A stretch of 64,000 bases of DNA from an uncultured Prevotellaceae bacterium (GTDB lineage Bacteria; Bacteroidota; Bacteroidia; Bacteroidales; Bacteroidaceae). Made by a program: the position numbers and the translations under genes. Below are positions 33,155 through 41,587 of this stretch, in pieces. The number at the start of each line of letters is the position of its first letter. Within the stretch, counting starts at the first letter, position 1. The stretch lies in contig CADACW010000006.1 of assembly GCA_902786565.1 (NCBI GenBank), forward strand, positions 21,147-85,146, given 5' to 3'. Below the pieces are notes generated by a model. That model ran no database searches, was not told the origin of the DNA, and saw only the letters and a program-made list of their open reading frames with translations.

Positions 33155-36100
33155 TTATTCCTTGATGAACTTGCAGATGGCGGTGCGCCCGTCGGGGGCG
33201 GTGACCATGGCCACGTAGGCACCGGCATTGAGGTGGCCCACGGGTAAGATGGCCGCCGACTGGGCCGTGGCGGTCAGAATGGACTGGCCGGCCATGTTGG
33301 CGATGCGCACGCTGAAGGTGCCACCGGCTGTGCCGCCCACCAGCAGCGAGCCGTCAGCATAGCTTACTCTCAGGCCGTTATGCCCGTCGTGAGCGGCCAT
33401 CAGGTCGCCGATGCCGCCGGTGGCCATCTGGTCCACAGGCGTCACGTAGCTCGACGTCAGGTTAGGCATTGCAATGGTGGGCACGTTCATCGTGAAGACA
33501 TTGTCGGCGCCGTCGGGATAGCGTCCGGCAGTCTCGTCGGCTTTCATCGGGCCGTAGGTCAGCCGGTCGGTCCAGGTGCCGTCGGCGGCGGTGAGCAGCA
33601 CGTCGCCGCCCTCGGCCGCCAGCTTGAACGGGGCGTGCAGCTGGGACAGGGGCTCCAGCTTGTCGCACCACACCACGAGGTGGCCATGGGCAGGGATGAC
33701 GGCAGAGCCGAACTGGTACTTCTGTGGCTTGTCGGGGTCGTCGGAGAGATACATGCCCTGGATGTCGATGTCGTCGTCGGTGGCGTTGTACAGTTCAACC
33801 CAGTCGTTGCGCTTGAAGTATTCGTTGACGTGGATGCCGTTGGCGGCACTCACCTCGTTGATGCGAACCGCCGGAGAGGCTTTTGAGGCGGCAGGGGCGA
33901 AGGTGGCCGTCAGGCTGATGCTGGTGCCTGCCGGCAGGGTGATGGCAGGCTCGTTGGAGACCACCGTTGAGCCCCTCTTCCAGCAGACGAAAGTGTAGCC
34001 CGCCGGAGCCTTGGCCTCCAGTTGTGCCGCTGCGAAGAGATGTCCCTTGAAGTTGGCGTAGGGCACGGCCATGCCGCCCACCAGCAGCGTTGCGCCCTCG
34101 GTGTCGGCCTTCAGCGTGACGGTCTGTCGGGTGGTGGAGCCCAGTTGCATCTGTGCAAACTGCTTCATATAGTTCGTCATCTTGTCCGAGCGCCCCTTCA
34201 GCTTGTCCTTGATGACCCTGGCGGCGCGGTCGGGGTCGTGGCCGTCGTTGATGCCCTGCTGCTTCATCAGTTGCGTCATGGGCTGCACCTTGGCCAGCAG
34301 CTCGTCCACAATCTTTCCGGCCTGCGTCGGCTCGAACACGCTGCCCGCCACGATGCAGAAGGTGTCGATGAACTTGCGGCGGTAGCCGGCGTGTTCCAGC
34401 AGATTGAGGAAGAAGCCGATGAAGTCGGTGTCCTTGAACTGCCAGATATAGTTGAAGGGATTGTCGCCGATGCCGGTCTTGTTGGTGGCGAAAGCATAGT
34501 CCAGATCGAAGCTGACGAAGCGGTAGCGGCCGTCCAGCCGGCTGCGATAGCCCTTGACGTTGTTGTCGGGCCAGTCGTCGTTGAAGAGGAAGATGGTGAT
34601 GGCCATATAGTTGGTGAACTCGTCGATGTCGAGCAGCGTCTTCAGCTCGTCGTAGGCTCCTTCGCGGTTGATGTCCTTGCCCAGCGCGAAGATGCGCTGC
34701 AGGGCGTCGTCGTCGCCATTCTTCATCACGAAGTTCTCGAAGGCGTCCAGCTCCTCGTCGTCGTAGCCCCAGTTGGCATAGGCAAACTTGTCGTTGTTCA
34801 CCTCCCTGAGGTTGAACACGCCGCGCAGTTCGCCGTTGACGTACTCTACGACCGGCACATACGACTGTACATCGACGTCCATTCCCGAGCGTTGGATGAT
34901 GGTCTCCAGTGCGGGGTCCATGAAGCGTGCGTTGTTTGACCACACATCGTTGCCGCCGTTGCGCACCAGCACGGCCTTGTTGCGGATATAGGGTTTCTGC
35001 GGGAAGAAACTGAAGTCGAAGCGGTTCATCCCGTCGAACATCTTGTGGCTCTTCAGCTTGAACGAGCGGTAGCGCTGCTGGCGTGTCCACCCGCCGCTGA
35101 CGCTGATGTTCACGTCCTGGTTGAACAGCATCGAGCCCTCCGGCGACAGATAGCTGAAGTTCACCGGGCGGTCCCAGTCCTGGTTGTAGTTTCTGGGGTA
35201 GTCCTGCCCGTTTCCAGTCTTGCCGTTGGTGCCGTCGCCGTCGCAGTCTATGCCCGTCTTCGGGTCGGTGAAGTAGTGCTTGTCGCCCACAATGCTGACA
35301 ATGGGCAGTGTGTAGTTGTTGCTGGTCTTGATATAGCTGCGGCTGACGGGCACGCTGGGCAGGTAGCCGTCCTTGAACAGGCGCACGCTGAGGTTGGTGG
35401 TCTTGCTGAAGGTGAACTGTCCGTCGGTGCTGCGCAGCGATGTCTGCTCAGGCTCTGCCGACTGTGTGTTCAGCTGCCACGAGATGTCGTCGAAGTAGAA
35501 GTTGTTGTCCTTGCGGTCCACGTTCAGGTTGAAGGCAATGGTCTGCATGTCCTCCACGGTCTCCTGGCCTCCCCACCACCATCCGCCTTGCTTGCCCACC
35601 TGGTCGTCGGTGATGGTGCCCTCGTAGGTGATTTCCTGCCACTGTGTGGTCACGTTGTAGCTGCCGTCCAGTATGCTGTAGAATATATAGTTGTGGGGTG
35701 TGGTGTGCGTCTGAGTGGTCATGCGTGCGGCCTTGTCGGCCCTCACCTTGAAGCTGAAGCGGTATTTCTCGCCCGAGCGCCAGACGTGGCCGGGGGTGTA
35801 GACAAAGAGCTGTGCGTCGTACTCATTTTGTGCGCTGGCCGAGGCGTGTATGCGCAGTCCGCGTGAGCCGTTATAGCCCACGCCGTCGACGATACGCTCT
35901 GCGTCGCCGCTGCCCCCGGCATCGCTGCTGATTAGGCAGGTGGCGTCGTCGCCCTCGCAGTCGCCGTTCACCACAAACTCCTTCCACGGGCTGACGGGGG
36001 TGTCGTCCGAGGTGGGCGCCTGCGGTGTGCTGCCGTCGGTGGTGTACATCAGGGTGGCCCCTTCGGGAATGTCGACGCTGACGTGCAGCGTGCCGTCGAA

Positions 36101-36604
36101 CAGGCGGCTGTCCTGACTCACCACGGGTGCGCCGAGCCGCTGGGTGGCAAAGGCGGCCGTGGCGTTGGTCTGTCCCGGCGTGGCTTCGGCCGTCCATCCC
36201 CATTCGTTGCCGCCGTCGGCCTTTCTGGCCCATGCCGTGCGGCTGATGGCGGTGGGGTAGGAGGCACTGCAGAGCTGGCCGTTGCCGTCGCTCAGGATGA
36301 TGGTGCCGCCGTCGCAGTCCAGCTTGAAGGGTGCCTGTGTGGCCTTGATGTCGTTAGAGCCGAGCCACACCACCCTGAACCCCTTTGCCGGCACGCTGCC
36401 CATGTCTGCCGGCATCTGCCAGCGCGTCAGGTCAGCGGCATCGTCGGTCAGGTAGAGCCCGCCCAGGTCCACGGCCTTGTCGCCGGGGTTGTAGAGTTCA
36501 ATCCAACTGTCGAAATTGCAGGCGGGGCTCATTTCCACCCCCACGTTGGCTGCCATCAGTTCGTTGATGACCAGCACCGCTGTTGCTAATGTTGAAGCTG
36601 TCAT
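33155..36604 (-). CDS. Large secreted CotH-kinase-like protein with two lamin-tail domains
   Basis: 1149-aa exported protein. After a short hydrophobic N-terminus, residues about 10-150 form a lamin-tail domain (V-I-N-E-L-M-A-A-N; W-I-E-L-Y-N-P-G). Next come a chitobiase-like beta segment (M-Y-T-T-D-G-S-T-P) and a carbohydrate-binding-like beta-sandwich. A CotH domain (about 430-760; F-V-S-F-D-L-D-Y-A-F-A) follows. A second lamin-tail domain lies near 890-1020 (R-I-N-E-V-S-A-A-N). The C-terminus (G-H-L-N-A-G-A-Y-V-A-M-V) looks like a type IX sorting domain. CotH proteins are atypical kinases in spore coats; the Bacteroidetes role is unknown. Divergent from the xylan operon. Confidence 0.85.
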   Translation of the reverse strand: MTASTLATAVLVINELMAANVGVEMSPACNFDSWIELYNPGDKAVDLGGLYLTDDAADLTRWQMPADMGSVPAKGFRVVWLGSNDIKATQAPFKLDCDGGTIILSDGNGQLCSASYPTAISRTAWARKADGGNEWGWTAEATPGQTNATAAFATQRLGAPVVSQDSRLFDGTLHVSVDIPEGATLMYTTDGSTPQAPTSDDTPVSPWKEFVVNGDCEGDDATCLISSDAGGSGDAERIVDGVGYNGSRGLRIHASASAQNEYDAQLFVYTPGHVWRSGEKYRFSFKVRADKAARMTTQTHTTPHNYIFYSILDGSYNVTTQWQEITYEGTITDDQVGKQGGWWWGGQETVEDMQTIAFNLNVDRKDNNFYFDDISWQLNTQSAEPEQTSLRSTDGQFTFSKTTNLSVRLFKDGYLPSVPVSRSYIKTSNNYTLPIVSIVGDKHYFTDPKTGIDCDGDGTNGKTGNGQDYPRNYNQDWDRPVNFSYLSPEGSMLFNQDVNISVSGGWTRQQRYRSFKLKSHKMFDGMNRFDFSFFPQKPYIRNKAVLVRNGGNDVWSNNARFMDPALETIIQRSGMDVDVQSYVPVVEYVNGELRGVFNLREVNNDKFAYANWGYDDEELDAFENFVMKNGDDDALQRIFALGKDINREGAYDELKTLLDIDEFTNYMAITIFLFNDDWPDNNVKGYRSRLDGRYRFVSFDLDYAFATNKTGIGDNPFNYIWQFKDTDFIGFFLNLLEHAGYRRKFIDTFCIVAGSVFEPTQAGKIVDELLAKVQPMTQLMKQQGINDGHDPDRAARVIKDKLKGRSDKMTNYMKQFAQMQLGSTTRQTVTLKADTEGATLLVGGMAVPYANFKGHLFAAAQLEAKAPAGYTFVCWKRGSTVVSNEPAITLPAGTSISLTATFAPAASKASPAVRINEVSAANGIHVNEYFKRNDWVELYNATDDDIDIQGMYLSDDPDKPQKYQFGSAVIPAHGHLVVWCDKLEPLSQLHAPFKLAAEGGDVLLTAADGTWTDRLTYGPMKADETAGRYPDGADNVFTMNVPTIAMPNLTSSYVTPVDQMATGGIGDLMAAHDGHNGLRVSYADGSLLVGGTAGGTFSVRIANMAGQSILTATAQSAAILPVGHLNAGAYVAMVTAPDGRTAICKFIKE

Positions 36605-36627
36605 ATTCTGGTTTTGCTTTGTTGGCG

Positions 36628-36635
36628 CAAAGTTA
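36628..36635 (-). promoter_or_regulatory. -7 box of the CotH gene
   Basis: Minus-strand TAACTTTG, 23 bp upstream of the ATG at 36604. No clear -33 TTTG. Confidence 0.4.
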
Positions 36636-36764
36636 GTGCAAATCCCAGGAAGTGCCTTTGCTACTTATATTTATATTGTTTCGCGTACATTGTTTCCCGC
36701 TGCTTTGTGACAATAGTGAAAGAAAATGAAACATCTGGAGGGGGTGCTTGTGCCGATTACTTTG

Positions 36765-36772
36765 TAATTTTG
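36765..36772 (+). promoter_or_regulatory. -7 box of the xylan-degradation operon
   Basis: TAATTTTG lies 31 bp before the first ATG of the operon. There is no TTTG at the -33 distance (only TTG at 36748-36750, 14 bp away), which would fit a promoter that needs an activator. No operator is recognisable. Confidence 0.45.
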
Positions 36773-36803
36773 TGGCGTAAACAAACTTTCAGCCCCAAAA
36801 ACT

Positions 36804-38294
36804 ATGAAAAAATCGCTGTTACTTCTGCCCTTTCTGGCAATGATGATTGGCTGCACTCCCGTCGAGAAGTCGGCCGACAACCCCGTGCTCACCATCGAGG
36901 GAGGCAAGATTCAAGGTGTCGCTGCCGAGAACCCTGGCGTGATGGTCTATCGTGGCATCCCATACGCCGCACCTCCCATTGGCGACCTGCGCTGGAGGGA
37001 GCCCCAGCCCGTGGTGGCCTGGGACACGGTGCGCCTCTGCGACAAGTTCGGACATCCCGGCTATCAGGCTGTCCACTATCCCGGCTTCTACGCCTCGGAG
37101 TGGGGCTATGGCGACGAGGCCCCCTACAGTGAGGACTGCCTCTATCTGAACGTCTGGACCAAGGCCCCCGGACAGGTGGACCGCAAGCTGCCCGTGGCCC
37201 TGTGGATTCACGGCGGCGGCTACCGCGAAGGGTGGGGGTCGGAGCCTGAGTTCGACGGACAGGAGTGGGCCTCGAAAGACGTGGTGCTCGTCTCCATCAA
37301 CTACCGTCTCGGCATCTTCGGCTTTATGACCTATCCCGAACTGTCGGCCGAAAGCCCCGACCACGTCAGCGGCAACTACGGCATACTGGACCAGATACAG
37401 TCGCTGCGCTGGATTAAGGCCAACATCGCCCAATTTGGCGGCGACCCCGACAATGTGACCATCTTTGGCCAGAGTGCCGGTGCCGGCAGCGTGCGCACCC
37501 TCTGCGAGAGTCCGCTGGCCCGTGGCCTCTTCCACAAAGCCGTCATTATGAGTGGCGGCGGCATCAATGTGCCCGCCAAGGAGGGCCAGGAGGCCAAGCC
37601 CGCCACCCCGGTAAACCGCTTCTTCAACTACAACCCCACGCTGGCTGAGAGCGAGGCCGAGACCAAGAAGGTGATGGACTGGGCCGGCCTGACCGACCTG
37701 GAGAAGCTGCGCCACGCCTCGACCGAAATCATGTACACTGTAGGCCAGCTCTACAACATGGTCACCAAGAACGATGTCTTCCTGATGCAGCGGCCCATCG
37801 TCGACGGCTACGTCTGCACCAAGACTTTCGACGAGGCCACCCGCCAGGGCACCATCGCCGACGTGCCATATATGATTGGCTACACGCTGAACGACATGGG
37901 GGCTATGGGCCCCGGCATTGCCGAGTTCTGCAAAGTGCGTCAGGAAAAAGGCGGCAAGGCGTGGGCCTACGAGTTTGCGCGACCCCTGCCCGATGACGGC
38001 CGGCACCCCGACATCACCAACCGCCTGAAGGGTGCCTTCCACTCCAGCGACCTCTGGTTTGTGTTCAAGAGCCTGAAGCACTGCTGGCGCCCCTGGACGC
38101 AGGGCGACTGGGACCTCTCGGAGAAGATGCTCACCGCCTGGACCAACTTTGCCAAGTATAGCGACCCCAACGGCCAGGACGGCACAGCCCTGGGCTGGGC
38201 ACCGTGCACCGCCGAGGCTCCCCTGTTCATGCTCTTCAAACTCGACGCCAATGATGCCGAGGCATCGGAGATGGGCGAGCCAATCCTGCCATAA
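36804..38294 (+). CDS. Type-B carboxylesterase, lipoprotein, first gene of the xylan operon
   Basis: 496-aa alpha/beta-hydrolase of the carboxylesterase/lipase family. Lipobox M-I-G-C (Cys17) suggests membrane anchoring. The nucleophile is Ser224 in F-G-Q-S-A-G-A-G-S; the oxyanion-hole H-G-G-G is near 136-139, and E-D-C-L-Y-L-N-V-W is the second family signature. A His in A-F-H-S-S-D-L probably completes the triad. In this operon it probably removes acetyl, feruloyl or other ester groups from xylan or its oligomers, but type-B sequence does not fix the substrate. 20 bp before the GH8 gene. Confidence 0.88.
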   Translation: MKKSLLLLPFLAMMIGCTPVEKSADNPVLTIEGGKIQGVAAENPGVMVYRGIPYAAPPIGDLRWREPQPVVAWDTVRLCDKFGHPGYQAVHYPGFYASEWGYGDEAPYSEDCLYLNVWTKAPGQVDRKLPVALWIHGGGYREGWGSEPEFDGQEWASKDVVLVSINYRLGIFGFMTYPELSAESPDHVSGNYGILDQIQSLRWIKANIAQFGGDPDNVTIFGQSAGAGSVRTLCESPLARGLFHKAVIMSGGGINVPAKEGQEAKPATPVNRFFNYNPTLAESEAETKKVMDWAGLTDLEKLRHASTEIMYTVGQLYNMVTKNDVFLMQRPIVDGYVCTKTFDEATRQGTIADVPYMIGYTLNDMGAMGPGIAEFCKVRQEKGGKAWAYEFARPLPDDGRHPDITNRLKGAFHSSDLWFVFKSLKHCWRPWTQGDWDLSEKMLTAWTNFAKYSDPNGQDGTALGWAPCTAEAPLFMLFKLDANDAEASEMGEPILP

Positions 38295-38314
38295 TAAACC
38301 AACTCCCACCGACA

Positions 38315-39640
38315 ATGAAGAAAACCACCGTGATAGCAGCCCTGGCGGCTTGCAGCCTCAGTCTGCAGGCCGCCACGCCTTGGACCAAGGGTGCCTTTGA
38401 GACAGGCCAGTACCGCAACATCTTTGTCGAGATGGGCTATGAGCCGGCCGCCGTCCAGGCCAAACTGGCCGAAGTGTTCAACGACGTGTTCCGTGGCCCC
38501 AACAAAGTCTACTTTGAGGTGGGCGACTCGATGGGCTACGTCTCCGACATCAAGAACCACGATGCCCGCACCGAGGGCATGTCATACGGCATGATGGTGG
38601 CCGTGCAGTTTGGCGAGAAGGACATCTTCGACCGCCTGTGGCGCTGGAGCAAGCACTATATGCAGCACCGTGACGGCCCGCGCAAGGGCTACTTCGCCTG
38701 GAGCTGCAAGACCGACGGCACCCACAATGCCGAAGGGGCAGCCAGCGACGGCGAGCTCTACTTCATCACCGCCCTCATCTTTGCCTCAAACCGCTGGGGC
38801 AACGGCACAGGCATCGACTACAGGGCCGAGGCACAGCACATACTGGACTGCATACAGCCGCGAGAGTACACGCCAGAGCCCAGGCCGGGCTTCGGACCGG
38901 CGAATGGCCCTTGGAATCGTCAACCGTCAGATGGTAAAGCGAAAATGTATCTCATCGACCCCGCGACGAAGCTCATCACCTTCACCCCCGACGGCTTTGG
39001 CCAGCGTTTCACCGACCCCAGCTACCACATACCCGCCTTCTATGAGGTGTGGGCCAAATGGGCCGACGACGGGCGGGCCGAATTCTGGCAGGCCTGTGCC
39101 GATGCCAGCCGCGCCTATCTGCACAAAGCCATCCACCCCGCCACTGGCCTCAATCCCGACCAGAGCAACTACGACGGCACGCTGATGCCCGGCTGGGGCA
39201 ACCGCCCCAACGGCGGCGCCAACTTCCGCTACGACTCCTGGCGCGTGCCCATGAACATCGCCCTCGACTATGAGTGGAGCTGCGCCGACGGCCAGTGGCA
39301 GCGCCAGTATGGCGAGACCATCCAAAACTTCTTCTACAGTCAGGGTGTCGACCGCTTTGTCGACCAGTACCGTGTGGACGGCTCACTGCCCGGTGAGGGC
39401 GAGATTCTGCCTGCCGGCGGATTCCGCAAGTTGCGCCACAGCATAGGCCTCGTGGCCACGTTGGCCGCCGCCTCTGTGCTCTGCTCGCACGACAAGAGTC
39501 GCGAGTTTGTCAATGCCCTTTGGAACGCCAAGCACGAGCCCTTCGACGATGGCTATTTCGATGCCTACTACGACGGCCTGCTGCGCCTCTTCGCCTTCAT
39601 GCACCTGAGCGGCAACTACCGCGTCATCTGCCCGCAATAG
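38315..39640 (+). CDS. GH8 reducing-end xylose-releasing exo-oligoxylanase (Rex)
   Basis: 441-aa secreted or periplasmic glycoside hydrolase family 8 enzyme, EC 3.2.1.156 by family resemblance, cutting single xylose from the reducing end of xylo-oligosaccharides. Signal peptide about 1-20. The acid catalyst is Glu87 in R-T-E-G-M-S-Y-G-M, with typical Rex blocks W-S-K-H-Y-M-Q-H-R-D-G-P and A-S-D-G-E-L-Y. Later Y-D-G-T-L-M-P-G-W-G-N and the Y-D-S-W-R-V-P-M-N-I helix complete the (alpha/alpha)6 barrel. No carbohydrate-binding module. It would act after the GH10 enzymes. Confidence 0.92.
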   Translation: MKKTTVIAALAACSLSLQAATPWTKGAFETGQYRNIFVEMGYEPAAVQAKLAEVFNDVFRGPNKVYFEVGDSMGYVSDIKNHDARTEGMSYGMMVAVQFGEKDIFDRLWRWSKHYMQHRDGPRKGYFAWSCKTDGTHNAEGAASDGELYFITALIFASNRWGNGTGIDYRAEAQHILDCIQPREYTPEPRPGFGPANGPWNRQPSDGKAKMYLIDPATKLITFTPDGFGQRFTDPSYHIPAFYEVWAKWADDGRAEFWQACADASRAYLHKAIHPATGLNPDQSNYDGTLMPGWGNRPNGGANFRYDSWRVPMNIALDYEWSCADGQWQRQYGETIQNFFYSQGVDRFVDQYRVDGSLPGEGEILPAGGFRKLRHSIGLVATLAAASVLCSHDKSREFVNALWNAKHEPFDDGYFDAYYDGLLRLFAFMHLSGNYRVICPQ

Positions 39641-39672
39641 ATTAAGCCTACCAAATTCAACAAATTACTGCC

Positions 39673-41556
39673 ATGAACAGATATTCTATCCTATCCCTCC
39701 TGCTGGCCGCCTCGTCGGTGGCCACGGCCCAGGTGACTTTCCACTACAAGAACGACTCTGCCAAGAAGGTGATGGTCGATGTCCAGTTTGCCGGACGCCA
39801 TGAGATGACACGCGGTGCCGATGGCACGTGGACGGCCACCCTCGGCGTGAAGGGCGACCCGACGGTGGCCCCTGCCCCCGATATGTACCCCTACTGCTTC
39901 ATCGTCGACGGCGTGAGCGTGATGGATCCCGAAAACCCGCAGTATTTCCCCAACGAAGGCTTCAAGAACAGCCTCCTGGAGATACCGTCGGCCGAGGGCT
40001 ACCTGCCTCACGACATCCGAAGCGACGTGGCCCACGGGCGGGTGGAGTATGTCAGCTACTACTCCAAGACCCTCGGTGCCACCAATCACGCCGTGGTCTA
40101 TCTGCCGCCTGCCTATATGACCGACATGCAGAAGCGCTACCCCGTGTTCTACCTCATCAGCGGCACTACCGACACCGAGGAGGTCTACTACAAGGTGGGC
40201 CGCGTGAACTATATCCTCGACAATCTGCTGGCCGACAAGAAAGCCAAGGAGATGATTGTGGTCATGCCCTACGGCAATCCTGCCAAGCTGATGAGCAAGA
40301 ACGCTCCAACCACAACCCTGCAGTTTGGTGGCGACCCCTTCAGTCGCGACCTTATCAACGACCTGGTACCCTATATCGATAATGCCTACCGCACCAAGGC
40401 CGACCGCGACTCAAGGGCCATCGGCGGCTTCTCGCGGGGTGGCAACCAGGCCCTCTACAACGGTCTGACCAATCTCGACAAGTTCTCTTACCTGTGCAGC
40501 TACAGCTCGTTCACCTCGACCGACATCCCCAACGTCTACGACCATGCTGCCGAGCTGAACAAGAAGCTGCACCTGTTCTGGCTGGGTGTGGGCACCGACG
40601 ATTTCCTCTATGGCAACGCCCGCGACTATATGGAGTTCCTCGACAAGAAGGGCATCCGCTCGGTCAAGGAGTTCACCGCCGACAAGTTTGGCCACACCTG
40701 GATGAACGCCAAGTATTTTCTGGCCCAGACGCTGCCCCTGCTCTTCAACAAGAAGGCCGCCGAGGCAGCCATGGCCGCCGGACAGCCAGCCCCTGCCGCC
40801 ACCGGTCAGGAGCCGCAGTTCACCCCCGGCGTGATGGCCCGCATGTTCCCCAAGCCCATCGTCTCGCCCGAATACAGTGCCCAGGGCGTCACCTTCCGTT
40901 TCAAGGCCCCCGATGCCCGGAAGGTGGAGTTCGACTGTGAGATTCTGCCTGAGAACGTTGCCATGCAGCGCGACAGCGACGGCGTGTGGACGCTCACCCG
41001 CAGCGACATTCTCTTTGAGACCTTTGAGTATCGGTTCGTCGTCGACGGCACTCCCGTGGCCGACCCCAACAATATGTACCTCTCGCCCGAACAGGGCTTC
41101 AAGTACAGCATTGCCGACAATCCGCAGTCGCCCTTCAGCTTTGCCTCGCAGGGCGACATCCCCCACGGCCGAGTCAGCTATGACCTGGAGCGCGGTGAGG
41201 CCTGGTACACCTTCCCCATGCAGTCACAGCGCATGGTCATCCCAACGTTCATACAGCTGGTGCCTGGACAGGGCGACACTATGGAGAGCTGGTTCAAGGT
41301 GGGAGGTGCCGCAGCCATTGCTGATCGACTGCTGGCCGAAGGCAGCACGCGTCCCTGCATCATCACCACCAGCACGCTGGACTTTATGCAGGGCATGCCC
41401 CAGATGCCGGGCTTCGCCCCGAAGGTGCTCCGTGCCGACGACTATCGCACGTGGGCCGAGCGCCGTCGTGCCCTCTTCAAGCTGCTCATTGACATTGGCA
41501 AGCAACCTGCCCCCTCATTCGGCGGCTTTGGCCGTGGCGGCTTCGGCGACGATTGA
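39673..41556 (+). CDS. CE1-type esterase with a second, partly decayed E-set/esterase unit
   Basis: 627-aa exported protein built as a tandem duplication. Unit 1: E-set/CBM48-like domain (about 22-105) and CE1 alpha/beta-hydrolase (about 120-365) with Ser254 in G-G-F-S-R-G-G, Asp309/310 in G-V-G-T-D-D-F and His341 in K-F-G-H-T-W. Unit 2 repeats the E-set domain (about 405-480) and the start of an esterase (H-G-R-V-S-Y, matching H-G-R-V-E-Y of unit 1), but the rest is short and has no G-x-S-x-G. Unit 1 is likely a feruloyl or acetyl-xylan esterase; unit 2 would only bind. The C-terminus is Gly/Phe-rich. Confidence 0.88.
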   Translation: MNRYSILSLLLAASSVATAQVTFHYKNDSAKKVMVDVQFAGRHEMTRGADGTWTATLGVKGDPTVAPAPDMYPYCFIVDGVSVMDPENPQYFPNEGFKNSLLEIPSAEGYLPHDIRSDVAHGRVEYVSYYSKTLGATNHAVVYLPPAYMTDMQKRYPVFYLISGTTDTEEVYYKVGRVNYILDNLLADKKAKEMIVVMPYGNPAKLMSKNAPTTTLQFGGDPFSRDLINDLVPYIDNAYRTKADRDSRAIGGFSRGGNQALYNGLTNLDKFSYLCSYSSFTSTDIPNVYDHAAELNKKLHLFWLGVGTDDFLYGNARDYMEFLDKKGIRSVKEFTADKFGHTWMNAKYFLAQTLPLLFNKKAAEAAMAAGQPAPAATGQEPQFTPGVMARMFPKPIVSPEYSAQGVTFRFKAPDARKVEFDCEILPENVAMQRDSDGVWTLTRSDILFETFEYRFVVDGTPVADPNNMYLSPEQGFKYSIADNPQSPFSFASQGDIPHGRVSYDLERGEAWYTFPMQSQRMVIPTFIQLVPGQGDTMESWFKVGGAAAIADRLLAEGSTRPCIITTSTLDFMQGMPQMPGFAPKVLRADDYRTWAERRRALFKLLIDIGKQPAPSFGGFGRGGFGDD

Positions 41557-41587
41557 TATTCTGCCTTAATGAAAACAGACATTACCC

